Source of the DNA: Streptomonospora nanhaiensis
GTDB lineage: Bacteria > Actinomycetota > Actinomycetes > Streptosporangiales > Streptosporangiaceae
Assembly (NCBI RefSeq): GCF_026642255.1
Contig: NZ_CP113264.1
Coordinates: forward strand, 5,208,001-5,272,000
Reading direction: 5' to 3'
DNA: 64,000 nucleotides
In this document: positions 50,709-59,319 of the stretch, one piece after another
Position numbering within the stretch: the first letter of the stretch is position 1
Layout of the letters: every line of letters begins with the position of its first letter
The notes under the pieces: generated by a model
Databases searched by the model: none
Told to the model about the DNA's origin: nothing
The model's input: only the letters and a program-made list of their open reading frames with translations
Position numbers and translations under genes: made by a program

Positions 50709-53092
50709 GAGCACTGATGCCCCTGGCGTCCCTGGTCTGCCTGCTGTCGGCGCTGCCCCTGCTGGGCACGGTCGTGCGCGGCGAGACCTGGTGGGTCCCC
50801 GCGGCCTTCGTGACGACCGCGGTCTGCGGGATCTCCGCGCTGTACCGGCTGAGCGGGTGGAACTCCCTGCCCGTGCCGTTCCTCCAGCTGTTCGCGGTCG
50901 CGTTCCTCAGCACGCCCCTCTTCGCCCCCCACGAGGCCCTCCTGGGCCTCCTCCCGACCTGGGACTCCCTGGAGCACCTGGCGCAGGTGTTCGGGGAGGG
51001 CGTCGCCAGCATCGACGGCAACGCGCCGCCGGTGGCGGCCTCCTACGGGGTGACGATGATCATCGCGCTGGTGTTCGCGGTGTTCGCGATGGCCTCGGAC
51101 TTCCTCGCGGTGACCGCGCGCTGTCCCGGCATGGTCGGCGGCCTGCTGCTGGCGCTGGTGACCGTCCCGCTGGTGGTGGACGACGCCGGCGTCGGAGCGG
51201 TGGCCGCGGCCTCCTGCGCCCTCGGCTTCCTGTTCCTCCTCGCGGTGGACATGTGGGTGCGCGGACGCGAGTGGGGCACGCGCGTCCCCGACGGCCGCGA
51301 CCCCTCGGCCCGCCTGCTCGGCCGGGTGCTCCGGGTGGCGACGGTTTCGGCGGCCTCGGCCGCGGCCGTGCTGCTGGCCCTGACGGTGCCGCTGGCGGTG
51401 CCCTCACTGCGCAGCGACGCGTTCTACGCCATGGCCGACGGGGCCTACACCGGCGGGGACGTCCTCACCACGACGCACCCGCTGGTCTCGCTCCGCCGGG
51501 AGCTGGGGGCCTCCTCCGACCGCACCGTGCTGACCTACCGGACCGACGCCGAGCAGCCCGACTACCTGCGCACGTACGTGCTGAACGAGTTCGACGGCGA
51601 GAACTGGACGATGACGCCGGTCAGCGCCTCGGGCGACACCCTGGTCAGCGGGGAGCTCCCGCTGCCCGCCGGGTGGGACGGGGAGCCCGACGGCGGCCCG
51701 GTGACGACGCGGATCTCTCTGGACTCCGACTCGCCCCGGATGGACTTCCTGCCGCTGCCGTACTGGGCGCGCGCGGTGGACGCCCCCGGGGAGTGGTACG
51801 CCGACCCCGACAGCCTCATGGTGTTCACCACCGACAGCCCTCCCACGGGCCTGAACTTCTCCGTGGAGACGGTGGACCGCGTCCCCACGGGCGACGAACT
51901 GGCCGGCTCCGGGGCCCCCGTCTCCCTCCCCGGCGACCACCGGAACCTGCCGAGCGGCCTGGACCCCTCGGTGCAGGCGCTGACGGACGGCCTCGTCGAG
52001 GGCGCGGAGTCGCCGTACGAGCGGGCCCTCGCGATCCAGGAGTACTTCACCGGGGGCCTGTTCACCTACGACCTGTCCCCGCCGGGGGTGCCCGAGGGTG
52101 CCGACCCGCTCTCCCACTTCCTGCTGGAGGACCGGGTGGGCTACTGCGAGCAGTTCGCCGGGGCCATGGCGGTCATGGCCCGGCAGGCCGACATCCCCGC
52201 GCGGGTGGCCGTGGGCTACACGGCCGGCGAGCGCATGGGCGACGGCCGGTGGGCGGTCACGGTGGGCGACGCGCACGCGTGGCCGGAGCTGTACTTCGAG
52301 GGAGCGGGCTGGGTGCGGTTCGAGCCCACCCCGGCCGCGAGCGGCGGCGAGGGGCAGGGCTCGGCGACGGTGCCCGACTACGCGTCCGGCGACGGCGGCG
52401 CCGGGGAGCGGCCCGCCGAGGAGCCCGGCGGCCCCGACACGGAGTCCTCCCCGAGCACGGATCCGAGCGAGGACGCCGAGGAGCCCGACGCCTCCCCCGG
52501 GGCGGACGAGGCGCCCGAGGACCGGGAGACCGAGCCCGCCTCGGCCTCCGGCGGCGGCTCCGACGCCGGACCGGACCTGTCCTGGCTCCCCGCGGCGGGG
52601 GGTGCGGTCGGCGCACTGCTGCTTCTGGCTCTGCCCGCCCTGGCGCGGGCCCTCCTGCGCTGGTCCCGGACGGCTTCGCTGTCGGGCGGCGAGCCGGCCG
52701 CGGCCGCGCACACCGCCTGGCGGGAACTCCGGGACACCTGCCTGGACCTGGGCGGCCCGTGGGCGCCGACCGAGAGCCCGCGTGCCACGGCCGAGCGGCT
52801 GTCCCGCTTCGGGACGGGGACGGACGTCCCCCGCCCCGACGGCGTTCCGGCTCCCGTGCCCGCGGAGGCCGTGGCGGCGCTGTGGCGGCTGGCCCTGGCC
52901 GAGGAGTCGGCCCGCTACGCGCCCGCGCCGACCGGGGCAGGGGGGCTGCGCGCAGACCTGGCGGCGGCCTGTGCCGGCCTGGCCGCCGCGGCGGGGAGGG
53001 GGGCCCGGGTCCGCGCGGCCCTGCTGCCCCGGTCCCTGGCGCCCTGGCACAGGCCCCGGCCCGCGCGGGACCTCGCGGCCACGACGCCCTAG
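50705..53092 (+). CDS. Transglutaminase-like membrane protein (DUF3488/TgpA type)
   Basis: 795 residues. Six to seven N-terminal membrane helices (about 5-235, DUF3488), then an extracytoplasmic part with the transglutaminase core: VGYCEQFAGAMAVMARQADIPARVAVGYTAG (C481), VGDAHAWPELYFEGAGWVRFEPTP (H524, with E540 in the place of the third catalytic acid). A Pro/Glu-rich linker, another membrane helix (LPAAGGAVGALLLLALPALARALL) and a DUF4129-like tail follow. The TTG at 50705 gives a TTGA overlap with DUF58 and has GGAAAGG 7 bases upstream; ATG at 50717 is the alternative. Probably a cell-envelope protease or cross-linking enzyme; substrate unknown. Confidence 0.92.
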   Translation: MRALMPLASLVCLLSALPLLGTVVRGETWWVPAAFVTTAVCGISALYRLSGWNSLPVPFLQLFAVAFLSTPLFAPHEALLGLLPTWDSLEHLAQVFGEGVASIDGNAPPVAASYGVTMIIALVFAVFAMASDFLAVTARCPGMVGGLLLALVTVPLVVDDAGVGAVAAASCALGFLFLLAVDMWVRGREWGTRVPDGRDPSARLLGRVLRVATVSAASAAAVLLALTVPLAVPSLRSDAFYAMADGAYTGGDVLTTTHPLVSLRRELGASSDRTVLTYRTDAEQPDYLRTYVLNEFDGENWTMTPVSASGDTLVSGELPLPAGWDGEPDGGPVTTRISLDSDSPRMDFLPLPYWARAVDAPGEWYADPDSLMVFTTDSPPTGLNFSVETVDRVPTGDELAGSGAPVSLPGDHRNLPSGLDPSVQALTDGLVEGAESPYERALAIQEYFTGGLFTYDLSPPGVPEGADPLSHFLLEDRVGYCEQFAGAMAVMARQADIPARVAVGYTAGERMGDGRWAVTVGDAHAWPELYFEGAGWVRFEPTPAASGGEGQGSATVPDYASGDGGAGERPAEEPGGPDTESSPSTDPSEDAEEPDASPGADEAPEDRETEPASASGGGSDAGPDLSWLPAAGGAVGALLLLALPALARALLRWSRTASLSGGEPAAAAHTAWRELRDTCLDLGGPWAPTESPRATAERLSRFGTGTDVPRPDGVPAPVPAEAVAALWRLALAEESARYAPAPTGAGGLRADLAAACAGLAAAAGRGARVRAALLPRSLAPWHRPRPARDLAATTP

Positions 53093-53101
53093 GAGTTCCC
53101 C

Positions 53102-53131
53102 GCCCGCCCGCGCCGGTCGGCGCGGGCGGGC
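53102..53131 (+). terminator. Terminator of the moxR-DUF58-transglutaminase operon
   Basis: Perfect 13-base arms with a 4-base loop (ggtc), starting 9 bases after the stop codon. Confidence 0.75.
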
Positions 53132-53499
53132 GCAGGGCCCTTCCCCGCCGACGGGCGGGGCGGGCCCGGACGTCCCGGCGCGGGTGAAGGAGCGCGGCGG
53201 CCGAGAGCCGCGGCAGCGCACCGTCCACGGGCCCGTCCCGGCCCCCTCCGGGCCCATGACAGGACCCCGGGGGCGGGGTTTCGGCCAGCCTCGAAGGCGC
53301 GTAACGAGCGCAGACCAAAGAGAAGTCTGAACTATTCCACGACGGGCGATTCGTACGTGCCCCACAACACCGTGGTGGGGCCCCGCGATACCCTGCGGGA
53401 CCCCACCACGTGTCGGTGCGCCCCCGGCCCGGGGACCGGCGCGCACCGGCTGCTAACGCGCTCCGCCCGGTCGCCGGTGGCGGCCGGGGAGGAGCGGTG
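53132..53499. other. Gene-free convergent gap
   Basis: 368 bases between the transglutaminase operon terminator and the DUF3040 stop codon. The only structure seen is a strong hairpin at 53371-53410. A less GC-rich stretch lies at about 53295-53350. No open frame with coding character. Confidence 0.5.
53371..53410 (-). terminator. Terminator hairpin after DUF3040 gene
   Basis: 16-base arms (53371-53386 and 53395-53410) with one mismatch and an 8-base loop. It lies about 90 bases past the DUF3040 stop and could act in both directions. Confidence 0.6.
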
Positions 53500-53907
53500 T
53501 CACTCCTCGCCCTCCTGGCGACGGCGCCAGCGCTCCTCGAAGCGGTTCATCATGCCGGGGCGGCTGCCGCCCCTGCGCTTCTGCTTGGGCTCCGCCGCGG
53601 CGGCCGCGGCCTCGGCACCCCCGCCGGACGCCTTCCGCCATGCGTTGGCCCCCCACAGGAAGCACGAGAGCATGACGAGGAAACCGAGGACGCTGATGGT
53701 GACCTGGACAGCGGTGGACTGGAGCATCAGCCCCGTCATCAGCAGCACCACGCCGACGACGAAACCGAGCCCTGCCTTGATGATCCAGCGCTTGTAATGG
53801 ACCGCGGGGTTCGTCTGCCGAACTGTGTTCGCGAACTTCGGGTCCTCGGCATACAGCGCCCGCTCGATCTGGTCGAGCATGCGCTGCTCGTGTTCAGAGA
53901 GCGGCAC
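53500..53907 (-). CDS. DUF3040 domain membrane protein
   Basis: 135 residues. The N-terminus MPLSEHEQRMLDQIERALYAEDPKFANTVR is the DUF3040 hallmark. Two membrane helices follow (WIIKAGLGFVVGVVLLMTGLML and VQVTISVLGFLVMLSCFLWGANAW), then an Ala-rich and a strongly basic tail (PKQKRRGGSRPGMMNRFEERWRRRQ). The family is restricted to actinobacteria and its role is unknown; members often lie near dcw or dinB genes as here. Confidence 0.9.
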   Translation of the reverse strand: MPLSEHEQRMLDQIERALYAEDPKFANTVRQTNPAVHYKRWIIKAGLGFVVGVVLLMTGLMLQSTAVQVTISVLGFLVMLSCFLWGANAWRKASGGGAEAAAAAAEPKQKRRGGSRPGMMNRFEERWRRRQEGEE

Positions 53908-54149
53908 GGCGCCTCCCTACGACAGTCCCCGATTGGGGTGACGGGTACTGATGAACAGTCTCTTGGTCAGTGGTATGCCCAGAATACGTTGCACTAGCGC
54001 CTGGTGGAAAGAAAAGCTGCGCGCGCACCTGGCCCACAACGGCCACGATACCCTCGCCCTGTATCGGAAACACCGGCTTCCATGCCTCTCTTCTACCCTG
54101 ACTCCGGTCGTACCCTTAGAACGCTCCGAGGGCCCCGGAAGTTGCCGCA

Positions 54150-55436
54150 TCATACGTCGTTTTCGTCACGCTTGGCCAACACAGCCGACTGTATCGCGCC
54201 TGGACCGAAACGAGCTGTCACCTGGTCCATAACCCGTTCAACGTCCCGCCAACCGGAGTCCTCCTCTCCCAACGCCAATTGACGATGGGCCCGGTCCGCA
54301 GGAGCGACCCCCTCGACGCGTACGCCGATCAGGCGCAACGGTGTACGCCGCAGTCCGGAGGCCGCGTACAGATCGCGGGCGACGGCGCTGATCTCACGGG
54401 CCACGTCGGTGCTCTCGGCCAGGGTCCTGGAGCGGGTGATCGTGGAGAAATCCGCCCGGCGCAGCTTCACGCTCACCGTGCGCCCCACCTGGCCCGACGC
54501 CCTCAGCCGTCGCCCCACCTTCTCCGCGAGCCTCAACAGCTCCCTGTCCACCACGTCCGGGTCCGCGACGTCGTCGTCGAAGGTCTCCTCGGCGCCGACG
54601 CTCTTGTCGGCGGTCTCGGCGACCACGGTGCTGTCGTCCTCACCCCGCGCCAGCGCCGCCAGGCGGGTGCCGGCCTTGTTCCCCAGCTCCATGCGCAGCA
54701 GGTCCGGCTCGTACCGGGCCAGCTGGCCGACCGTGCGCAGGCCCAGCCTGGCCAGGGTCTGCTCGGTCTTGTCCCCCACCCCGGGCAGCGCGCCCACGGG
54801 CAGCGGGTCCAGGAACCCCCGCACGTGGGCGGTGGGCACCAGCAGCAGCCCGTCGGGTTTGCAGTGGGTGGAGCCGAGCTTGGCGGTGAAGCGGTTGGCG
54901 GCCACCCCGACGGAGCAGGTCAGCCGCTGCTCGGAGCGCACGCGCTCACGGATCATCGCGGCGATCCGCACCGGTCCGCCCAGGCGGCGGCGGGCCCCGG
55001 ACACGTCCAGGAAGGCCTCGTCCAGGGAGAGCGGCTGCACCAGCGGGGTCACCGAGCGAAGGATGTCCATCACGGCCTCCGACGCCTGCCGGTAGGCGGC
55101 GCCGTCGGGTGGGAAGACGGCCGCGTCGGGGCACAGGCGCAGTGCCCGGGCCATCGGCATGGCCGAGTGCACGCCGCGCGAGCGGGCGAGGTAGTCGGCG
55201 GAGGAGACGACGCTGCGGGGACCCGTGCCCCCCACGATGACGGGCCGGTCGCGCGCCTCGGGGTGGCGCAGCTGCTCGACGCTCGCGAAGAAGGCGTCCA
55301 TGTCCAGGTGCAGGATGTGGCAGTCGGAGTCGGGACCGGACCCGTCCGCGGGGAAGTCGGCGCCCAACGGCACGATGCCGTCGGGGGAGACCATGCCCCG
55401 TAGCGCGGCACCGCGTTCCAGCTGACGTCGGCTCAT
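54150..55436 (-). CDS. dinB: DNA polymerase IV (Y-family)
   Basis: 428 residues. Catalytic palm motifs: ILHLDMDAFFASVEQ and SLDEAFLDVSG, with RPVIVGG and SSADYLARSRGVHSAMPM. CSVGVAANRFTAKLGSTHCKPDGLLLV is the fingers/palm helix; the usual AS-x-x-x-KPDG reads GSTHCKPDG. Helix-hairpin-helix LPVGALPGVGDKTEQTLARLGLRTVGQLA, then the little-finger domain. A possible beta-clamp peptide is QLAL near 405. Error-prone lesion-bypass polymerase. No LexA box was recognised upstream. Confidence 0.94.
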   Translation of the reverse strand: MSRRQLERGAALRGMVSPDGIVPLGADFPADGSGPDSDCHILHLDMDAFFASVEQLRHPEARDRPVIVGGTGPRSVVSSADYLARSRGVHSAMPMARALRLCPDAAVFPPDGAAYRQASEAVMDILRSVTPLVQPLSLDEAFLDVSGARRRLGGPVRIAAMIRERVRSEQRLTCSVGVAANRFTAKLGSTHCKPDGLLLVPTAHVRGFLDPLPVGALPGVGDKTEQTLARLGLRTVGQLARYEPDLLRMELGNKAGTRLAALARGEDDSTVVAETADKSVGAEETFDDDVADPDVVDRELLRLAEKVGRRLRASGQVGRTVSVKLRRADFSTITRSRTLAESTDVAREISAVARDLYAASGLRRTPLRLIGVRVEGVAPADRAHRQLALGEEDSGWRDVERVMDQVTARFGPGAIQSAVLAKRDENDV

Positions 55437-55521
55437 AGGACCAGGTTATGCCCTGCCCAGGCGTGTGCGCCCCCGGGTTCCCGACTCAGGAACCCCGCAC
55501 GCCCGGGCCCCGGAGCGGCGG

Positions 55522-55545
55522 GCGGGGGCGGAACCCCGCCCCCGC
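55522..55545 (-). terminator. Terminator hairpin after methyltransferase gene
   Basis: Perfect 10-base GC arms (55522-55531, 55536-55545) with a 4-base loop, 46 bases past the stop codon. Confidence 0.6.
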
Positions 55546-55590
55546 GAGCGGCGCCCGGGAGGGCGTCAGCGGGGGTCCGGGGCGGGCCCC

Positions 55591-56388
55591 TCAGGGGCGG
55601 TGGGCGATGGCGTGCAGCTGCGTGGCGATCCCGGTCAGCTCGGGGTGCTCGGCGGCGGAGCGCTCCAGCTCCACCAGGTGCTGTCCGGCCTGGGCGTCGC
55701 CCTCCCAGGCGTGCCCGGGCACCAGGTCGGCGAAGACCCTGACGCCGCGGACGCTCCCCCCGGTCAGGCCGGCCCCGTCGACGAGTTCGAGGAGCTGCTG
55801 CCGGGTGAACCGGCGCGGCATCGGGTCGGCCTCGCCCCAGCGACCGTCCGGGTCGCCGAGCAGGCGCCGTGCCTCGGCGATGTGCCCGGCCAGGGCGCGG
55901 TGCAGCGCCCCTGCCGCCGCGTTGGTGACGAGGAGGCTCACGGCGCCGCCCTCACGGGTGATGCCGACCACGTCGCGCAGCGCCGCGACGGGGTCCTCCA
56001 CGTATTCCAGCACGTTGTGCACCAGCACGAGGTCGGCACTGCCGGGCGCGAACAGGGACGCCAGGTCGCGGGTCTCCCCCTGCACGCCGCGCACGGTGAC
56101 GCCCTGCTCGGCCGCACGGCGCTCGAGGGCCGCGAGGGAGTCGGGACTGGGTTCGACCACCGTCACGCGGTGGCCCAGCTCGGCGAGCGGGACCGCGGCT
56201 CCGCCGGTGCCCCCGCCCGCGTCGACGATCTCCAGGGGACCGTCGTCCGCGAGGCCCTCCAGCAGCTGTGAGAGGGCGTCCCACACGACCGCCGTCCGGG
56301 CCGCGCCGGCGGCCCGCGCCGGGCCGGTCGCCCAGCCCGCGCCGGAGCCGCTGCCGGTGGTCGCGCTCACGCCGGTCCTGTCAGTCAC
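55591..56388 (-). CDS. Class I SAM-dependent methyltransferase
   Basis: 265 residues from the GTG at 56388 (GAGGGG 6 bases upstream; a GTG six codons earlier is less likely). Rossmann motif I is LEIVDAGGGTGGAAVPLAELGHRVTVVEPSP, followed by GVQGETRDLASLF and the motif IV region ADLVLVHNVLEYVEDPVAALRDVVGITREGGAVSLLV. The N-terminal 35 residues are low-complexity. The SmtA-like layout suggests a small-molecule, lipid or RNA substrate, but none can be assigned. It follows nusB by about 50 bases and may share its transcript. Confidence 0.87.
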   Translation of the reverse strand: MTDRTGVSATTGSGSGAGWATGPARAAGAARTAVVWDALSQLLEGLADDGPLEIVDAGGGTGGAAVPLAELGHRVTVVEPSPDSLAALERRAAEQGVTVRGVQGETRDLASLFAPGSADLVLVHNVLEYVEDPVAALRDVVGITREGGAVSLLVTNAAAGALHRALAGHIAEARRLLGDPDGRWGEADPMPRRFTRQQLLELVDGAGLTGGSVRGVRVFADLVPGHAWEGDAQAGQHLVELERSAAEHPELTGIATQLHAIAHRP

Positions 56389-56438
56389 TTGCGTCCCCTC
56401 AAGCACGTTGCCCCGACCGTCCCGCCCGTTCGGCGGTG

Positions 56439-56852
56439 TCAGAGCGAGAGCGTCGCCTTGTTCTCCATCAAGCGTGACAGAAGTCCGCTGATGAAGTTGG
56501 GCGACTCGTCGGTGGAGAGCTCCTTGGCCACACCGACGGCCTCGGCGATCGCGACGCCGTCGGGGATGTCCTCGGCCCAGAGCAGCTCGTAGGCGCCCAT
56601 CCGGAGGATGTTGCGGTCGACGACCGGCATGCGCTCCAGCGTCCAGCCGATGGCGTAGGCGCCCAGGAGCTCGTCGATGCGCTCGCGCCGCCCGTCGACC
56701 GAGCGGGCCAGGTTCTCCGTGAACTCGTTGATCGGAGGTTCGGGCTGGGCCCGACGGCGCCCGATGACGTCCTCCACGGAGGTGCCGCGCACCTCGGCCT
56801 CGTAGAGGACCTCGACCGCGCGCCGCCGCGCCTTGCGCCGTGCTCCGCTCAT
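56439..56852 (-). CDS. nusB: Transcription antitermination factor NusB
   Basis: 137 residues, all-helical: ARRKARRRAVEVLYEAEVRG, INEFTENLARSVDGRRERIDELLGAYAIGWTLERMPVVDRNILRMGAYELLWAEDIPDGVAIAEAVGVAKELSTDESPNFISGLLSRL. With NusE (S10) it binds boxA RNA to prevent premature termination in rRNA operons. The ATG shares one base with the efp stop (TGATG), so efp-nusB are translationally coupled, the normal actinobacterial order. Confidence 0.96.
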   Translation of the reverse strand: MSGARRKARRRAVEVLYEAEVRGTSVEDVIGRRRAQPEPPINEFTENLARSVDGRRERIDELLGAYAIGWTLERMPVVDRNILRMGAYELLWAEDIPDGVAIAEAVGVAKELSTDESPNFISGLLSRLMENKATLSL

Positions 56853-57415
56853 CAGTTGACTCGCCCGAGGTAGTCGCCCGTACGGGTGTCGACCTTGACG
56901 CGCTCGCCCTCGGTGATGAACAGGGGCACCTGGATGACGGCGCCGGTCTGGACGGTCGCGGGCTTGGTGCCGCCGGTGGAGCGGTCGCCCTGGACGCCGG
57001 GGTCGGTCTGGGTGATCTCCAGCTCGACGGCGGCGGGGAGCTCGACGTAGAGCGGGTTGCCCTCGTTGGTGGCGACGGTGACCTTGGTGTTCTCCAGCAG
57101 GAAGTCGCTGTTGTCGCCGACGACCGTCGCGGAGACCGGGATCTGGTCGTAGGTCTGGGTGTCCATGAAGATGAAGGACTCGCCGTCGTGGTACAGGTAC
57201 TCCATGTCGCGGCGGTCCACGCTGGCGAACTCGACCCGGGCGCCCGCGTTGAAGGTCTTGTCGACGATCTTGCCGGTGAGCACGTTCTTCAGCTTGGTGC
57301 GGACGAACGCGCCGCCCTTGCCCGGCTTGACGTGCTGGAACTCGAGGACGCTCCAGAGGACGCCGCCGTCGAGTCGCAGGGTCGTGCCGTTTTTGATGTC
57401 GTTCGTCGAGGCCAC
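56852..57415 (-). CDS. efp: Translation elongation factor P
   Basis: 187 residues from the GTG at 57415 (GGAGAG 10-11 bases upstream). Three OB/KOW-like domains: GGVLWSVLEFQHVKPGKGGAFVRTKLKNVLTG, MDTQTYDQIPVS and the terminal EGERVKVDTRTGDYLGRVN signature. The tip loop reads PGKGGA with K33 at the position reaching the ribosomal peptidyl site. It relieves stalling at polyproline runs, which are plentiful in this genome. No EpmA/EarP-type modifier is visible nearby. Confidence 0.96.
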   Translation of the reverse strand: MASTNDIKNGTTLRLDGGVLWSVLEFQHVKPGKGGAFVRTKLKNVLTGKIVDKTFNAGARVEFASVDRRDMEYLYHDGESFIFMDTQTYDQIPVSATVVGDNSDFLLENTKVTVATNEGNPLYVELPAAVELEITQTDPGVQGDRSTGGTKPATVQTGAVIQVPLFITEGERVKVDTRTGDYLGRVN

Positions 57416-57545
57416 TTCGGTCGTCTCTCCAGGGGTGTGACACGTCGGGGACCGGGCGGGGCCCGGTCGGTGGTCGGTGGGGCGGTGCGCGGGCACCTCG
57501 GGGAGCTTCCCGAGTGCACCAGTGCGCACATCACCTGTGTGCAGT

Positions 57546-58646
57546 CTAGTGGCTGTGCGGGACCCGGGCGTCGCCGGTGACCGCGCGGTACGCCTCGTCC
57601 AGCAGTTCGGGGGCGGGGCCGCTGAGGATGGAGGGGGAGGCCGGGCCGTCGAGGACGACGAAGCGCAGGGTCGCCCCCCGGGCCTTCTTGTCCACGCTCA
57701 TGGCGGCGCGCAGCTCCGGCCACGACTCCTGCGCGTAGGAGGTGGGCAGGCCCACCGACGAGAGCAGGGAGCGGTGGCGCTCGACGAGGCCGGCGCCGAT
57801 GCGCCCGTCCAGGCGGGCCAGCTCCGCGGCGAACACCATGCCGATGGCGACCGCGTAGCCGTGCCGGAAGGTGTAGTTCTCGGCCCGCTCGATCGCGTGC
57901 CCGAGGGTGTGGCCGTAGTTGAGGATCTCGCGGCGGCCGCTCTCCTTGAGGTCCCCGGAGACGACGTCGGCCTTGACCCGGATGGCGCGCTCGATGAGTT
58001 CGCGCGTGTGGGCGCCCTCGGGGCTCGCGGCGCCCTCCGGGTCCTCCTCCACCAGGTCGCAGATGACGGGGTCGTCGATGAACCCCGCCTTGATGACCTC
58101 GGCGAGGCCGCCCACGTAGTCGGCCCTGGGCAGGCTCGGCAGGGTGGCGAGGTCGCACAGGACGCCGGCCGGGGGGTGGAAGGCGCCGACGAGGTTCTTG
58201 CCCTCGGGGGTGTTGATGCCCGTCTTGCCGCCGACGGCCGCGTCGACCATGCCGAGCAGGGTCGTGGGCACCAGCACGGAGCGCACCCCGCGCAGCCAGG
58301 TGGCGGCGACGAACCCGGCCAGGTCGGTGGCGGCGCCCCCTCCGACGCCCACCACCGCGTCGCTGCGGGTGAAGTTGAGCCGTCCCAGCCGGGACCACAG
58401 GTCGGCGGCGACGGCCGCGGTCTTGGCGGCCTCTCCGTCGGGGACCGGCAGGGAGTGGGCGCGGTATCCGGCGGCCTCCAGGGCGCCGACCACGGGGCGG
58501 GCGATCCCCTCCAGGCCCCCGGGGTGGATGACGGCGACCTGGGCGGCGTCGCCGACCAGCGAGGGGAGCTCGGAGAGGACGCCGCTGCCGACGACCACGT
58601 CGTAGCGGCCCGAGGGGTCACCGACGCCGATGCGGGTCACGGTCAC
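57546..58646 (-). CDS. aroB: 3-dehydroquinate synthase
   Basis: 366 residues. SGRYDVVVGSGVLSELPSLV, the NAD-binding PDGEAAKTAAVAADLWSRLGRLNFTRSDAVVGVGGGAATDLAGFVAATWLRGV, VPTTLLGMVDAAVGGKTGINTPEGKNLVGAFHPP, and the zinc ligands around LNYGHTLGHAIE and RHGYAVAIGM. Converts DAHP to 3-dehydroquinate in the shikimate pathway. The GTG start at 58646 overlaps the stop of the DUF4276-like gene (GTGA), and its ribosome site AAGGAG lies within that gene's last codons, so aroB translation is tied to the inserted module. Confidence 0.96.
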   Translation of the reverse strand: MTVTRIGVGDPSGRYDVVVGSGVLSELPSLVGDAAQVAVIHPGGLEGIARPVVGALEAAGYRAHSLPVPDGEAAKTAAVAADLWSRLGRLNFTRSDAVVGVGGGAATDLAGFVAATWLRGVRSVLVPTTLLGMVDAAVGGKTGINTPEGKNLVGAFHPPAGVLCDLATLPSLPRADYVGGLAEVIKAGFIDDPVICDLVEEDPEGAASPEGAHTRELIERAIRVKADVVSGDLKESGRREILNYGHTLGHAIERAENYTFRHGYAVAIGMVFAAELARLDGRIGAGLVERHRSLLSSVGLPTSYAQESWPELRAAMSVDKKARGATLRFVVLDGPASPSILSGPAPELLDEAYRAVTGDARVPHSH

Positions 58647-59314
58647 TGCTGCTCCTTCACCAACGAACGGGCGCCTTCGAGAAAGATCCGAAAGCTGGCT
58701 GAACTATTGCGTGCCGGGTCCATGCACGGACCAACGCGATCCGCCCAATCAGGTTTGCTTGCATTACGGATACCGGCGCTCACAAGCATCTTCTCGAACA
58801 CATCCGAAGTCTTCTTGTCTCGACGATCAGCGTTGTTTCGGTACTCGGCAGGGGCCTGCACCCTGATCTTGGGGAAGGCGGAGCGAACTGCCTCCCAGTC
58901 ACCGAAGTACCAGTTCTCAAGCTCACGCACGGCCATGCGGTTGACCACGACGAACGGACGCCCTCGAGAGGTCTGCCGAGTACCGAGACCCGCCTCGCAA
59001 GCCATGTCCTCGAGTTGGCCCTTGAGTACGGAGCAGTCATCGGCGTCCTGGTCCACCAACACGAGAACCCGTACATCGTGCCCGTTGCGACGAAGTGCGG
59101 CATAACCCTCTAGGACCACCGGCAGTTTCTGTAGAAGCGCTGGCTTTCCCTTGAACGGTCGGACCTTGATGATCGTTTCACTGCCGCAGCCAAGCCACGA
59201 CCGCAAGTTGCGCCGCAATAGCAGCGCTGCAGACTCCTCCTCCACCAAGACCTCGAGCTCCGTGGGTCGCCTATCCTTCTGCACTTTCGCAGTCTTCTTG
59301 CGCTTGCCACCCAC
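58643..59314 (-). CDS. DUF4276-like TOPRIM-type protein, partner of AAA ATPase
   Basis: 223 residues. Basic N-terminus, then TELEVLVEEESAALLLRRNL (E25-E27), VRVLVLVDQDADDC (D88, D90) and FVVVNRMAVRELENWYFGDWEAVRSAFP (E131, E133). This Glu, DxD, R-x-x-E-x-E-W order is that of DUF4276/RloB-like TOPRIM-fold proteins, likely metal-dependent nucleases. GTG start with GGAGG 9 bases upstream, 5 bases after the ATPase stop. GC is clearly lower (about 55 percent) than in the flanking aro genes, indicating acquisition. With the ATPase it resembles two-gene defence or abortive-infection systems; nuclease function is inference. Confidence 0.75.
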   Translation of the reverse strand: MGGKRKKTAKVQKDRRPTELEVLVEEESAALLLRRNLRSWLGCGSETIIKVRPFKGKPALLQKLPVVLEGYAALRRNGHDVRVLVLVDQDADDCSVLKGQLEDMACEAGLGTRQTSRGRPFVVVNRMAVRELENWYFGDWEAVRSAFPKIRVQAPAEYRNNADRRDKKTSDVFEKMLVSAGIRNASKPDWADRVGPCMDPARNSSASFRIFLEGARSLVKEQQ

Positions 59315-59319
59315 GAAGT

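Noticed and set aside
53951..54232. Small plus-strand frame of 93 codons between DUF3040 and dinB
   Set aside because: Overlaps the 3' end of dinB antisense, has no ribosome site and no coding bias of its own.
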